The translations under genes were made by a program, and so were the position numbers. A stretch of 64,000 bases of DNA from Rikenellaceae bacterium (lineage in GTDB: Bacteria > Bacteroidota > Bacteroidia > Bacteroidales > Rikenellaceae): positions 62,001 to 126,000 of the forward strand of contig SUZK01000004.1 of the NCBI GenBank assembly GCA_015059955.1, in the 5' to 3' direction. Under the pieces are notes generated by a model. It worked only from the letters and a program-made list of their open reading frames with translations, searched no databases and had not been told where the DNA came from. Positions 41,285-50,402 of this stretch are shown piece by piece; the first letter of the stretch is position 1; each line of letters begins with the position of its first letter.

Positions 41285-42535
41285 ATGGAACATACAACAG
41301 ATGCACAACTTTGGGTCGACGACATCCTCGTAAGGATGGGAATGACACTCGAAGAGGCCAAGGAGATTGACGAGTGGATAGTCTTTGGAGGTGTAATCAT
41401 CTTAGCGCTGATAATCAACCTAATACTACGTATTGGCGTGCTACGCGTAGTCAAGAACATTGTCCGTAAAACGAAGGCGAAGTGGGACGATATACTCTTC
41501 GACAACAATGTGATGACACGTCTGTGCAACATCGTCACGCCAGTGATGATAGCAGCAATGTTGCCAATGGCATTCGGGCCCAAGGATGATAACCCAGAGG
41601 TACTATACACGATAATCGTGAAGCTGCTTGACATCTACCTAATTATCAACTGCTTGCTCTTCATCAATGCTATTATGAAGTCGCTCTTCAGCCTCGCATC
41701 ACAGCGTCCCAGCTGGGAGGGCAAACCTATCAAAGGCCTACTTCAGATGGCACAGGTTATACTTATCTGCATAGGCATAATCCTTGTCGTATCAATACTT
41801 TTGGATAAGTCGCCAGTAATACTTCTAACAGGTCTTGGTGCCTCGGCAGCGGTACTTATGTTGATATTCCAGAATAGCATCCTCGGCCTTGTGGCGGGCG
41901 TGCAGCTCTCGGCAAATAACATGCTCAAAGTTGGCGACTGGATATCTATGCCTAAGCACAATATCGACGGCGTTGTTATCGAGATATCGCTGACAACAGT
42001 GAAGATTCGTGCGTGGGACAACACAGTGCAGACCATTCCGCCCAATCTCCTTGTAAATGAGGCCTTCGACAACTGGCAGCCTATGTTCGAGCGTGGTGGT
42101 CGCCGCATCAAGCGCTCGCTAAATATCGACACACGCAGCATCAAGTTCGCCGACAACGCCTTTATGGAGCGTATCCAGGCCGACGAGATTACAGGTAAGA
42201 TGGTTAAGTCTATTACCTCGGAGACAGCTGAGGGTGAGACCATTACCAACCTCGACCTCTTTATGCGCGCCGTAAACGCATACTTAGACAAGCACCCACG
42301 TATCAACCACAATATGTTGGTTATGGTGCGCCAGCTTCAGCCTACGCAGTGGGGTCTACCTATCGAGTTCTACTGCTTCTCGGCAAACGTCAACTGGGTA
42401 CCATACGAATGGTTGCAGTCGGAGGTTATATCGCATGTCATAGCCCTCGCTCCAAAGTTCGACCTTGTGATATACCAAGCACCTGGCACAGCGGACAGGG
42501 ATGAGACTTACAACGTACTAAGCGACAACAGATAA
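41285..42535 (+). CDS. YbdG-like mechanosensitive channel (MscS family)
   Basis: 416 residues, close to the length of E. coli YbdG. Hydrophobic helices at about 32-52, 70-95, 108-130, 150-172 and 176-205. The pore helix and beta domain show L-L-T-G-L-G-A-S-A-A-V-L-M-L-I-F-Q-N-S-I-L-G-L-V-A-G-V-Q-L and V-G-D-W-I-S-M-P, then T-V-K-I-R-A-W-D-N-T-V-Q-T-I-P, in which Trp-Asp replaces the usual D-G/D-N turn, typical of the YbdG group. It releases solutes on hypo-osmotic shock. Confidence 0.9.
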   Translation: MEHTTDAQLWVDDILVRMGMTLEEAKEIDEWIVFGGVIILALIINLILRIGVLRVVKNIVRKTKAKWDDILFDNNVMTRLCNIVTPVMIAAMLPMAFGPKDDNPEVLYTIIVKLLDIYLIINCLLFINAIMKSLFSLASQRPSWEGKPIKGLLQMAQVILICIGIILVVSILLDKSPVILLTGLGASAAVLMLIFQNSILGLVAGVQLSANNMLKVGDWISMPKHNIDGVVIEISLTTVKIRAWDNTVQTIPPNLLVNEAFDNWQPMFERGGRRIKRSLNIDTRSIKFADNAFMERIQADEITGKMVKSITSETAEGETITNLDLFMRAVNAYLDKHPRINHNMLVMVRQLQPTQWGLPIEFYCFSANVNWVPYEWLQSEVISHVIALAPKFDLVIYQAPGTADRDETYNVLSDNR

Positions 42536-42540
42536 ATAGC

Positions 42541-42580
42541 AACAACAGAGCCCAGAGATAGACCTTTGGGCTCTGTTGTT
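42541..42580 (+). terminator. bidirectional terminator between convergent genes
   Basis: A perfect 14-bp stem, AACAACAGAGCCCA / TGGGCTCTGTTGTT (42541-42554 with 42567-42580), starting 5 bp after the channel stop and ending 3 bp before the stop of the minus-strand lipoprotein gene. Confidence 0.8.
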
Positions 42581-42583
42581 ATA

Positions 42584-44554
42584 TTATAGTATCCTAACGA
42601 GAGGCTTATCAACGGATAGCCCGTCGTTGGCCAACACTGTGCCGTAGCCAATCTCTCGATTGTTGGAACGTGTCAAACCCATAAGACGTTCTAAAATCTC
42701 CAACAACTCATTAATATCGCGTTTATCCTCAATATGGAGTGTAAATGGCTCAGATTTATAGAGCTCCGAAAGATTACCCTTCTCATCCATCAGTACGCAC
42801 CATACCGATATCTCCTCAAGGTAGAAGACATTATATATAAGCAACTTGTCAGATTGCATGGTGAGCAGATGGTTATATGCACGCTCAGGCGTGTACTCCT
42901 CAATATCCTGGGTAGCATATACATGGCTAAATATTTTGTAGGGCTCGCCCTCGGTCTCAATCTCATACCACATCATCGTATAGCCACGCGACTCAAGATA
43001 CTTCCAGTCGGGGTCGGAGTATTCGCTACCTGACTCATGGAGATCGCGCAACGAATAGGGACCATTATGCTTAATATCCTTGACCGATACGCTACATGGC
43101 TCGGCCGCCTTGGTGGTGAACGTATAATACATAAGGTCGGTCGTAACCATACCACCATGCGAGCCCACGATGCATACAACATACTCTGTTTCTGGCTCAA
43201 GGAGTGTTATTTCGCCACTATGTCTACCATACTTGACACCATTAATAGGGTCAACATCCTGCGTAAGCATGCCAACGAGAGTCGACTCAGGGATGACATC
43301 GAAGTCGACCTTTTTCATCACGCCAGAGACATAGCTATCCGTGTCATTAGAGGGTATGAGTTCGTAGCGCAGGAGTCGCCCATAAAGCTCATTAATCTGA
43401 AAGTCAACTGTCAGGTCGACAGGTTCAACACTACCAGTACGGAAGTGGCGGTAGTCTATCTTCGAGACAATCTGAGGGATACCCTCGACAATATCTACGG
43501 CGTAGGCAACAAGAAGGTAATCCTCCTCGGCAAGTAGAGTGAGGTCTACCTCCTGAGGCCCTTTGAGGCAATATTCTGCCATAAACTCGTCGAGCGAGAT
43601 ACCATCAACCATCACCCTATAATAGTAGTCTTCGTATAACTCAAGCGCCCATCCTCGGTGTATCTGCTCGGTAAGTTGCTCCGAAGGAGGGAAATAGATT
43701 GAAGAGTGGCTCAAATGACTTACAATCTGGTAGTGGTAGTAACCATCCCACGCCCCCGGGTCAAAAGTCATGCTGAGGTCGGCACCATTGATATCGAGGC
43801 TCTCTACCAATTCAATATCCCTCTTAGGCTGCGTAGGCACATCAAATGCTTTGTAGTATAGGGGTGTTATAAGCTCATAAGCGTTACTTTGTGCATCGTA
43901 CGTGATACCAAAGGCGCATAAGTTAAACACATCACCAGGTATAAGTTTATCAAAGTGATATTGAACCGTGCCATAGCCACCGCGATTAATCATCTCAAGG
44001 TAGTCGACAAGCGACATATCAGCCTCCCATGCCTTGTTCGCATAAGAGCGCATTATATCTGAAACAAAGAATTGTGGCGAGTCGGCATAATCCTGAAATT
44101 CGACATAGTTGTTAACGTGTATAACAATCAGCATATCATCGTTCTTAGACTTCGACTTAGCTGTTAAATCACACGTGCGCGAGGTAAGATTGCTTACCGA
44201 TAGCTCTATGGCACGCTTACCATCATAGGCCTTCTGTCTGACGATAATAGAGCTATTATCTCCCGTATTAGGGTTGGTGAAGTATACGTGTGCCTCGCGC
44301 TCCGCCCCAAAGTTCTTATCAGCCCTAAGCTTCAGCTCGGTTGCCGAGAGGGTCTCTATCTCAAGCCAAGGGTCATAGCATACAACATGTGGCGGACGTA
44401 TCTTGCCATTTATTGCAAAGTCAACAAGCACTATACCGCCATCACACGACACCTCATACACACGCTTATCGAAGGTGAAGCCATCTGTTACATACTCCTT
44501 GCTACACGACGCAACAAAAAGCGACAAAGCGAAAATAAGTAATAGTCGTCTCAT
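42584..44554 (-). CDS. large lipoprotein, BACON-like N-terminus, unknown function
   Basis: 656 residues. Signal peptide with lipobox V-A-S-C (Cys17). Residues 20-110 look BACON-like (V-S-C-D-G-G-I-V-L-V-D-F, then S-S-I-I-V-R-Q-K-A). The following sequence holds several Ig/Fn3-like segments with Tyr-rich strands, including paired P-x-x-x-Y-V-V-C/F-T-T strands (residues about 455-485). No catalytic residues are recognisable. It has its own promoter at 44590-44621, whose upstream region shares a 24-bp element with the promoter of the radical SAM/lipoprotein operon. I infer a surface lipoprotein co-regulated with that operon. Confidence 0.8.
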   Translation of the reverse strand: MRRLLLIFALSLFVASCSKEYVTDGFTFDKRVYEVSCDGGIVLVDFAINGKIRPPHVVCYDPWLEIETLSATELKLRADKNFGAEREAHVYFTNPNTGDNSSIIVRQKAYDGKRAIELSVSNLTSRTCDLTAKSKSKNDDMLIVIHVNNYVEFQDYADSPQFFVSDIMRSYANKAWEADMSLVDYLEMINRGGYGTVQYHFDKLIPGDVFNLCAFGITYDAQSNAYELITPLYYKAFDVPTQPKRDIELVESLDINGADLSMTFDPGAWDGYYHYQIVSHLSHSSIYFPPSEQLTEQIHRGWALELYEDYYYRVMVDGISLDEFMAEYCLKGPQEVDLTLLAEEDYLLVAYAVDIVEGIPQIVSKIDYRHFRTGSVEPVDLTVDFQINELYGRLLRYELIPSNDTDSYVSGVMKKVDFDVIPESTLVGMLTQDVDPINGVKYGRHSGEITLLEPETEYVVCIVGSHGGMVTTDLMYYTFTTKAAEPCSVSVKDIKHNGPYSLRDLHESGSEYSDPDWKYLESRGYTMMWYEIETEGEPYKIFSHVYATQDIEEYTPERAYNHLLTMQSDKLLIYNVFYLEEISVWCVLMDEKGNLSELYKSEPFTLHIEDKRDINELLEILERLMGLTRSNNREIGYGTVLANDGLSVDKPLVRIL

Positions 44555-44589
44555 ACTCGTATACCTTTAAATTGTTACTTTCTTAGTCA

Positions 44590-44621
44590 CAAAATTAGGT
44601 ACAAGGTCGCAGAGCTCCAAA
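44590..44621 (-). promoter_or_regulatory. promoter of the 656-residue lipoprotein gene
   Basis: On the minus strand, TTTG (44618-44621), 20 bases, then TAATTTTG (44590-44597). The -33 region reads CTCGAAAATTTG on the minus strand, identical to that of the promoter at 53755-53786. Confidence 0.6.
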
Positions 44622-44698
44622 TTTTCGAGCAACAAAAAATTCATTTCACTCCACCGGAACACCCTGACACTCAGCGCATTACAAAACAGAAGAGTGTT

Positions 44699-44722
44699 GA
44701 TTTTTCATAGCGCTGATTTTCA
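44699..44722 (-). promoter_or_regulatory. upstream element shared with the radical SAM operon, copy 1
   Basis: On the plus strand: GATTTTTCA-TAG-CGCTGATTTTCA. It matches 53865-53888 at 21 of 24 positions, the three differences all being in the TAG/ACT spacer. It contains direct repeats GATTTTTCA and GATTTTCA. It lies 77 bp beyond the -33 box (78 bp at the other locus). Confidence 0.65.
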
Positions 44723-44762
44723 GCCACTTAGACACATGCTCTTGTATTACAGATACTTACAC

Positions 44763-44814
44763 AAAAACGAGAGATTATAGGCACGATGACTCACTGCATC
44801 ATCCCTATAATCTC
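44763..44814 (-). terminator. terminator of the sialidase operon
   Basis: GAGATTATAGG / CCTATAATCTC (44771-44781 with 44804-44814) with an inner GATGA/TCATC. On the minus strand it is followed by TCG and five T. It lies 31 bp past the sialidase stop. Confidence 0.8.
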
Positions 44815-44845
44815 CCAGGTCAAACGTCGACAAGAAGTCACTCCG

Positions 44846-46186
44846 CTACTTAGCGCGGTAGCTATACTTGCCCTCCGTTATCTCCTCCAACGATAGGCTC
44901 TCATAGACCATATTGTAGCCACCATACGTGTGGGCACTTACACCATAGGTCTCCTCCTCGTAGAAGACGCCGAGGTTGTTATCCTTCTGCCATATCATTG
45001 TCGAATATGCCGAGTTGAGAGTCGATACCTGAAGTACGCCATCCCAGTCGCGAGCAATCTCATATGGCGAGATATAGTCCTCAACCTCCGAGGCAAGCTC
45101 CTTATAGTAGATACCTACATTTGCGCGCTGTGGGCCCATAGGCAACGACTGCAACAAGATATGCATCTCTTTGCCATCCTCGTTACGAACTACCGGAAGG
45201 ATAACGACCTCGCCATTTGTAGAGTTATCGATAGCGGTCACGCCATTATTGTTTGCACCAGAGAACTGCGCCTCATCCCACGAGCCTGCGCCAGTGGCAA
45301 CATCGCTGAATGTGAAGATGTTGTAGTATCGACCACCATTGTATCGCGAGCTGATAAGGATGTTGCCATTGGGAAGCTCCTCAACCTTAGGCTCATCGGC
45401 AGTACGATATACGGCTGGCTCGTTGATGTCGCCAAGCACCTTCCAGCTACCACCGAAGTCATCCGAGAATAGGACATAGTTCATGTGCGTTGCCGAGTTA
45501 TCGCGCACAAGTACAGCACAGTAGAGACGATAGTGGCTACCCACCTTAACGGTGCTACTCTGCATGATACGTCCCGAGGCTACAAACATTGAGCGCACAG
45601 GGCCGTACGACGAGGCGTCGAACTGCGAGTATATAGACTCGGCGATATCCTCAGGCTCGCTCCAGGTTATGCCGCCATCCTCCGAGTAAAAGCGTGCAAT
45701 GTTCTGGTGGCGCTGACGTGTGCCATTCTGGAAAGAGACATTGCCCGCGCAGCTCATTACAAGCACCTTGTTAGACTCTCTATCAGCAACGATACATGGG
45801 TCGCCATAGCCCACGCTCATAAAGTCGGTAGCCTCGGCACCCTTACCCTCGATAAGTACCTCTGTATCGCTCCAAGTGTGGCCATTATCGTCGGATATAC
45901 GGTAGTGCAAGTCGATACGACCGTTGTTAACAACGCCTATATCGGAACGCACTATGCGGTAGTCAACGACCGTGATAAGACGACCATCGGGCGTTACAGC
46001 AATCGCAGGAATACGATATGCTATATCTTCGGCTCTCTTTACGGCAAAGAGGTCGGTACGCTCAACCGTAGGCTGAGGCTGAGGTTGAGGCTCGTCACCA
46101 GTTGGAGCATCAGGCTTAGCGCAGCTGCAAGCAAAAGTCGAGATGCTGAACAGCGCAATAAATAGTGTAGTAATGTTACGCATCAT
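44846..46186 (-). CDS. exo-alpha-sialidase (GH33), lipoprotein
   Basis: 446 residues. Signal with Cys at 20 and 22 (F-A-C-S-C), then a Pro/Gln linker (Q-P-Q-P-Q-P). The catalytic beta-propeller begins with A-Y-R-I-P at 56-60 (Arg58, first of the arginine triad). Asp boxes S-D-D-N-G-H-T-W (98-105), S-E-D-G-G-I-T-W (168-175) and S-D-D-F-G-G-S-W (241-248) mark three blades. E-L-P-N-G-N-I-L-I-S-S-R carries a second Arg, and S-A-Y-S-T-M the region of the nucleophilic Tyr. It would release terminal sialic acid from host glycans at the cell surface. Co-transcribed with the SDR gene 12 bp upstream; no nan catabolic genes are in the window. Confidence 0.92.
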   Translation of the reverse strand: MMRNITTLFIALFSISTFACSCAKPDAPTGDEPQPQPQPTVERTDLFAVKRAEDIAYRIPAIAVTPDGRLITVVDYRIVRSDIGVVNNGRIDLHYRISDDNGHTWSDTEVLIEGKGAEATDFMSVGYGDPCIVADRESNKVLVMSCAGNVSFQNGTRQRHQNIARFYSEDGGITWSEPEDIAESIYSQFDASSYGPVRSMFVASGRIMQSSTVKVGSHYRLYCAVLVRDNSATHMNYVLFSDDFGGSWKVLGDINEPAVYRTADEPKVEELPNGNILISSRYNGGRYYNIFTFSDVATGAGSWDEAQFSGANNNGVTAIDNSTNGEVVILPVVRNEDGKEMHILLQSLPMGPQRANVGIYYKELASEVEDYISPYEIARDWDGVLQVSTLNSAYSTMIWQKDNNLGVFYEEETYGVSAHTYGGYNMVYESLSLEEITEGKYSYRAK

Positions 46187-46198
46187 ATTGTAAATCGG

Positions 46199-46945
46199 TT
46201 ATTTGCGGTAAGTATAATAAGCACCTGCCTGACACGTAGGCATCAGCACAATATCGTTTACGTTCATGTGTGCGGGGAGCGATAGCATCCAGTGTATAGC
46301 CTCGGCTATATCCTCGCCTTGGAGGGCCTCAACACCCTTATAGACGCCTGCTGCACGCTCCTTGTCGCCATGGAAGCGCACCTCCGAGAACTCCGTCTCG
46401 ACCATGCCTGGTCGCACCTCCCCCACCTTGATACCTGCTGAGAGCAGGTCGGCACGCATGGCCTGCGATATGGCGTGTACGGCGTGCTTCGAGGCGCAGT
46501 ATACCGCGCCATTCTCATAAGGCTCAGTGCCGGCAATAGAGCCTATGTTGATGATGTGGCCACCCTTGCCAGCCTCTACCATAGCACCGCTTATAATCTT
46601 CGTAACATATAGCAGTCCCTTGACATTTGTGTCAATCATAGCATCCCAATCTGCCGAGTCACCCTTGTCGATATGCTCAAGGCCAGCAGCAAGACCTGCG
46701 TTGTTGATAAGGATGTCGACACGACCCAATGGTTTGAGGTTATCGATACACTCCTGCTCCGAGCGTACGTCGAAGTGTAACACCATGCACTCGGCGCCCT
46801 TAGCCTCGACCTCTGCTTTGAGAGCCTCAAGACGCTCCTTACGGCGACCAGTGATGATAATCTCGGTGTCGGCAGCAGCCAACCTCAATGCAGTAGCTCG
46901 GCCAATACCCGAAGTTGCTCCAGTAATTAGTATTCTGCGTTTCAT
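46199..46945 (-). CDS. SDR-family oxidoreductase (YdfG-like)
   Basis: 248 residues. T-G-A-T-S-G-I-G-R-A-T-A (cofactor site; G-R-R-K-E-R after beta 2 suggests NADP), L-I-N-N-A-G-L-A, the catalytic Ser in I-N-I-G-S-I-A-G, and Y-C-A-S-K. V-R-P-G-M-V-E-T-E-F fits the group of 3-hydroxy acid / serine dehydrogenases including YdfG. Middle gene between a glycosyltransferase (22 bp upstream) and a sialidase (12 bp downstream). Confidence 0.9.
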   Translation of the reverse strand: MKRRILITGATSGIGRATALRLAAADTEIIITGRRKERLEALKAEVEAKGAECMVLHFDVRSEQECIDNLKPLGRVDILINNAGLAAGLEHIDKGDSADWDAMIDTNVKGLLYVTKIISGAMVEAGKGGHIINIGSIAGTEPYENGAVYCASKHAVHAISQAMRADLLSAGIKVGEVRPGMVETEFSEVRFHGDKERAAGVYKGVEALQGEDIAEAIHWMLSLPAHMNVNDIVLMPTCQAGAYYTYRK

Positions 46946-46967
46946 AGTCTTAGGTTATATTGTTGAT

Positions 46968-48101
46968 TTATTTACACATATCTACGATATCGTCCCAGAA
47001 TATATCGCTCACCTCCTCGATGGAGAAGCGTCGTATAACAGCCTCGCGCTCCGCATAATTAGGGTTGCTGTGTGCGCGCTCCAGCGCGAGCTTCATAGCA
47101 TCGTAGAGGCTCTCTGCGCTGTGGTCGGCAAGGATTATCGTGTCGAGACCTGCGAAGACCTCGCGCGAGGGGGTGTCGCGACCCGTCTCGCATACGATGA
47201 TGCGGTTTGTTTTGAGGTAGGTGATAATCTTGCTCGATAGGAATGGGTCCTTCTCTCTGTCGGCATTTATGTCGACAAGCACCGTGGCACGCCTAAATAG
47301 AGGTTCAAGGTTGTCGGTATGGCCTAACACCGTGACGCGCTTAAGCTCCTCGGCGCTAAGTATAGAGCGCATATTGCGGAACTTCATGCCCATACCCACG
47401 AATATAGCCTCCGCATCGGGGTACACGCGAAGTAGACGCTTGAATGCCTTGAAGAAGTAGTCGGGGTTACGCAAGCCGTATAGCGAGCCTGTGTATAGGA
47501 ACGTAGCGCGCTCACCTGCGGGGAGGTTATACTCCTTAGCAGGCGAGGGTGTGAGCAACACGTTGGAGCGCAAGCCCTCCTTATGTTTGAATGTGGTGAG
47601 CTGAAAATCGAGCATATGGGCATTCGACGATGCCACATAGTCAGCAGCGGCAAAGTTACGTGCCACAACGCGCATCTTACCACGATACTCGCGAGGCTTG
47701 GTCCACCCACCAGGGGCGGGTATAGCATCTACCGAGTAGATTGCAAATTTTGTGTTGTGCTGCTCGGCATAGTGTCGACCAAAGACTACGGGCGTTAGCT
47801 GTGCCGAGGTGACAAAGGCTATCACAAGGTCGTAACTATCAGTAAGTTGTGTCATTGCCTCACGGCTCCAGCGCGATGAGAATGGCGTTGCTCCGAACCA
47901 CCTCACGAACTTACGATACCACTTGCTGCGCGACTTCGAGAATGGATGAGTATAGATGTTGCGCACGCTCTTCATATTGGATATGGGCGCTTGGTCGCTG
48001 AGGATATCCACCTCGGCATGCTTTGCGAGGTGCTCAATAACGCGCTCGTAGATTACCGAGACGCCACTACCGGCACGAAAGTATACGGCAAGAATCTTCA
48101 T
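46968..48101 (-). CDS. GT4-type glycosyltransferase
   Basis: 377 residues from ATG 48101 (M-K-I-L-A-V-Y-F-R-A-G-S-G); the 150 bases of open frame upstream contain the promoter. GT-B fold: N-terminal G-S-G-V-S-V-I-Y-E-R, then F-L-Y-T-G-S-L-Y-G, A-I-F-V-G-M-G, V-T-V-L-G-H-T, and D-P-F-L-S-S-K-I-I-T-Y-L in place of the classical E-x7-E. The acceptor and donor are unknown. It heads an operon with the SDR and sialidase genes. Confidence 0.85.
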   Translation of the reverse strand: MKILAVYFRAGSGVSVIYERVIEHLAKHAEVDILSDQAPISNMKSVRNIYTHPFSKSRSKWYRKFVRWFGATPFSSRWSREAMTQLTDSYDLVIAFVTSAQLTPVVFGRHYAEQHNTKFAIYSVDAIPAPGGWTKPREYRGKMRVVARNFAAADYVASSNAHMLDFQLTTFKHKEGLRSNVLLTPSPAKEYNLPAGERATFLYTGSLYGLRNPDYFFKAFKRLLRVYPDAEAIFVGMGMKFRNMRSILSAEELKRVTVLGHTDNLEPLFRRATVLVDINADREKDPFLSSKIITYLKTNRIIVCETGRDTPSREVFAGLDTIILADHSAESLYDAMKLALERAHSNPNYAEREAVIRRFSIEEVSDIFWDDIVDMCK

Positions 48102-48151
48102 ACTCAACAATAGGTTTGCGGTGGTTGGTGCCAACGAGGCATACCATTTCG

Positions 48152-48183
48152 CAAATATAGTAAATTTTTGCCGTAATCGCAAG
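48152..48183 (-). promoter_or_regulatory. promoter of the glycosyltransferase-SDR-sialidase operon
   Basis: On the minus strand, CTTG (48180-48183), 20 bases, then TATATTTG (48152-48159), about 50 bases before the ATG at 48101. Confidence 0.55.
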
Positions 48184-48206
48184 CCGTAAGAGAAGAGATG
48201 ACAGAC

Positions 48207-48247
48207 GAGGCTCTGCCTAGCCCTTGATTGGGTACTGGCAGAGCCTC
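48207..48247 (-). terminator. terminator of the radical SAM/lipoprotein operon
   Basis: A perfect 11-bp stem, GAGGCTCTGCC / GGCAGAGCCTC, with a 19-base loop. It lies 29 bp after the stop of the last radical SAM gene; a pyrimidine-rich CTCTTCTCTT follows on the minus strand instead of a pure T-run. Confidence 0.65.
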
Positions 48248-48275
48248 TCAATCTTTTACGTTAAACCCTCTACGT

Positions 48276-49352
48276 CTATCTTTTAAGTCGCTGGTAGTGG
48301 CAGAGTAGCAGGTTTTCGTCATCGTCATAGAGGTGCATACCGTTACCCTCGCAGTACTGCCACATCTTACAGTCGGCGCACTTGCCCTTCTTCGCCCACG
48401 CGCGGTTGCGGAACTTCTCGAAGCGATTTTGCCACACATCCCAGAAGTTATCCTTATAGATATTTCCCTGCGTGAAGTTGGCACGTACCGATGTGCAGCC
48501 CGAGATATCGCCATTTACGCGTATCGAGGCGGTACCCACACCGGCGTAACACTCAAAGGGGTTGGTTCGTACACGCATCTCGTAGCCCGCGAGGAAGCCC
48601 TCACAGCCATATGCTGCCATGATGCGACCCTCCTTGCGTGTGCGCTCGATAAACTGCATGAGATAGGTGAACTCCTCGTCGTTGAGCTGCAACGTGGGGT
48701 CAGTGGCAGCACGACCTACGGGGAAGATGGTGAATAGTCGCCAGCGACGCACACCGAGCGAGTATAGGAACTCTTTGAACTCGTCGAGGCGGGGTAGCAA
48801 GGCGGGCGTTACACACGTAACCACATCCGAGGCGAGCTCCTTATCAGCTGAAATCATCTTAACAGCCTCCACCGCACGTTTGAAGCTCTCCTTATTCTGG
48901 CGTATATGGTAGTGGTGCTCCTCGAAGCCATCGAGCGAGACGGTAATAGAGTGTAGACCAGCACGCACCAACGAGTCAAACCTCTGGCGTGTGAGGCCCA
49001 TGCCGTTGGTCACCATACCCCAAGGGTAGCCACGACGATAAAGATTTATGCCTATATCTTCAAGGTCCTTACGCACGAGCACCTCGCCTCCCGATAGGAT
49101 GATAAGCACCTTGTTGGGGTTTACGTGTGGCGTTATATCGTTGTCGAGCACGCGAAAAAAATCCTTTGCGGGCATATCAGGAAGCATAGTATCGACCTTG
49201 CAGTCGCTACCGCAGTGGCGACATTGCAGGTTACAGCGCAGGGTGCACTCCCAGAAGAGTGTATTTAAGAGGTGCTCATCGCGACGTATCTGTCGTAGTT
49301 TCTTGAATAGTTTGAGTGCTATCCACTGACGCACTCCAAGTCGTTTTCCCAT
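48276..49352 (-). CDS. radical SAM/SPASM protein of an rSAM/lipoprotein system
   Basis: 358 residues. Radical SAM cluster motif C40-N-L-Q-C44-R-H-C47, preceded by W-E-C-T-L-R. S-G-G-E at about 88-91 for SAM; T-N-G and S-L-D-G strands follow. The C-terminal SPASM region (about 265-350) has F-E-C, I-S-G-C, and C-A-D-C-K-M-W-Q-Y-C-E-G-N, enough cysteines for two auxiliary [4Fe-4S] clusters. Such enzymes install crosslinks or other changes on peptides. I recall a Bacteroidetes 'rSAM/lipoprotein system' family of this type, always near small lipoproteins, which fits the neighbours. Last gene of the operon, 6 bp after the second radical SAM gene. Confidence 0.88.
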   Translation of the reverse strand: MGKRLGVRQWIALKLFKKLRQIRRDEHLLNTLFWECTLRCNLQCRHCGSDCKVDTMLPDMPAKDFFRVLDNDITPHVNPNKVLIILSGGEVLVRKDLEDIGINLYRRGYPWGMVTNGMGLTRQRFDSLVRAGLHSITVSLDGFEEHHYHIRQNKESFKRAVEAVKMISADKELASDVVTCVTPALLPRLDEFKEFLYSLGVRRWRLFTIFPVGRAATDPTLQLNDEEFTYLMQFIERTRKEGRIMAAYGCEGFLAGYEMRVRTNPFECYAGVGTASIRVNGDISGCTSVRANFTQGNIYKDNFWDVWQNRFEKFRNRAWAKKGKCADCKMWQYCEGNGMHLYDDDENLLLCHYQRLKR

Positions 49353-49358
49353 AGTTGG

Positions 49359-50399
49359 TTATTTATGGTTTTCAATACTTAGTATCGGGTCGACACGGTC
49401 GAACGTGCCATATAGCTGCTCCGAGGCAGCACGACACCCTCCGCGACACTGCTCCCATAGCCTGCACGACACACACTCCACAGGGCGCTTGTCGAAGTAG
49501 CCATCACTCTGTGAGCGCTCCAAGATTGCCGCCAACGGCATGTCGTGGATGTTGCCCAGGACGCGTGGCGAGTGGTTGCAGAAGCGCACCTCGCCACGAT
49601 AGTTTATCGTCAGCGGACGCGACATAAGCTCCGTTGTGCAGTGGGTGAAAGTTATGTTCGAATACTCCTTGGGGTTGAGCACACACATAGGTGTACACAC
49701 TCCACTATGCGCCCTCAATCCAAGCTCCTTGAGTTTGTTGTCGGCACGCTTAAAGGCTGCACGTAACTCGCTGTGGCTCAGGCTAAGCTCCGAGGCATTG
49801 CCAATGCCGAGGCCTCCGACATTAAAGCGGTTGACAAGAATATTCGTTGCCCCAAGCTCAGCATATAGCTCCAAGGTAGGCTCTATGGTGTCGAGGTTTT
49901 GGCGCGTGATGATAAGCACCGGCGCCAACCACCCCTTGCGCCTCTCAGCCACCCTGCGAGCGCCCCTCATAGCACGCTCCCACGTTCCGCGAATCGTCGT
50001 CAGCGCATCGTGTATTTGAGCATCCGACGAGAGTATAGGTATCTGTATCAGCCCCACGCCGAGGTCGTCGAAGATCTTGACATCGTTATCCGATAGTAGC
50101 GTGCCATTGGTAAGGATATTAACGTTAGCACCCGTAAAGCGCGCCTTAAGCACCAAGTCGTGAATATTGGGCATCAGCATAGGCTCGCCACCCGACAGCG
50201 AGAGGCTTGCGATGGACGCCTCGTCGAGGAGCCTTTTGAGCGTTCTGTGTGCCATAGCGTAGTCTGGCGCAGCAGGGGCGCAATACCCCTCACACCCCTT
50301 GAAGTGGTTGTAGCAGAACTTACACGCCTGGTTGCAGGCATCGGTAATCTCGAATACCACAACACCGAGCTTTAGCTTATCACGTCGCGCAAAGAGCAT
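49359..50399 (-). CDS. second radical SAM/SPASM protein
   Basis: 346 residues. C22-N-Q-A-C26-K-F-C29 is the SAM-cluster motif, with Y-N-H after it; S-L-S-G-G-E-P-M-L follows, and later I-L-T-N-G-T-L-L and I-P-I-L-S-S-D. The SPASM part (about 255-335) has T-H-C, R-F-C-N-H-S, and C-V-S-C-R-L-W-E-Q-C-R-G-G-C-R-A-A-S, the ending typical of peptide-maturing enzymes. It differs in sequence from the adjacent 358-residue enzyme, so the two likely do different steps or form a pair. It starts 3 bp after the 177-residue membrane-protein gene. Confidence 0.88.
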   Translation of the reverse strand: MLFARRDKLKLGVVVFEITDACNQACKFCYNHFKGCEGYCAPAAPDYAMAHRTLKRLLDEASIASLSLSGGEPMLMPNIHDLVLKARFTGANVNILTNGTLLSDNDVKIFDDLGVGLIQIPILSSDAQIHDALTTIRGTWERAMRGARRVAERRKGWLAPVLIITRQNLDTIEPTLELYAELGATNILVNRFNVGGLGIGNASELSLSHSELRAAFKRADNKLKELGLRAHSGVCTPMCVLNPKEYSNITFTHCTTELMSRPLTINYRGEVRFCNHSPRVLGNIHDMPLAAILERSQSDGYFDKRPVECVSCRLWEQCRGGCRAASEQLYGTFDRVDPILSIENHK

Positions 50400-50402
50400 A
50401 GG

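Noticed and set aside
42541..42580. A riboswitch or attenuator
   Set aside because: The perfect stem lies between two convergent stop codons, which a bidirectional terminator explains fully.
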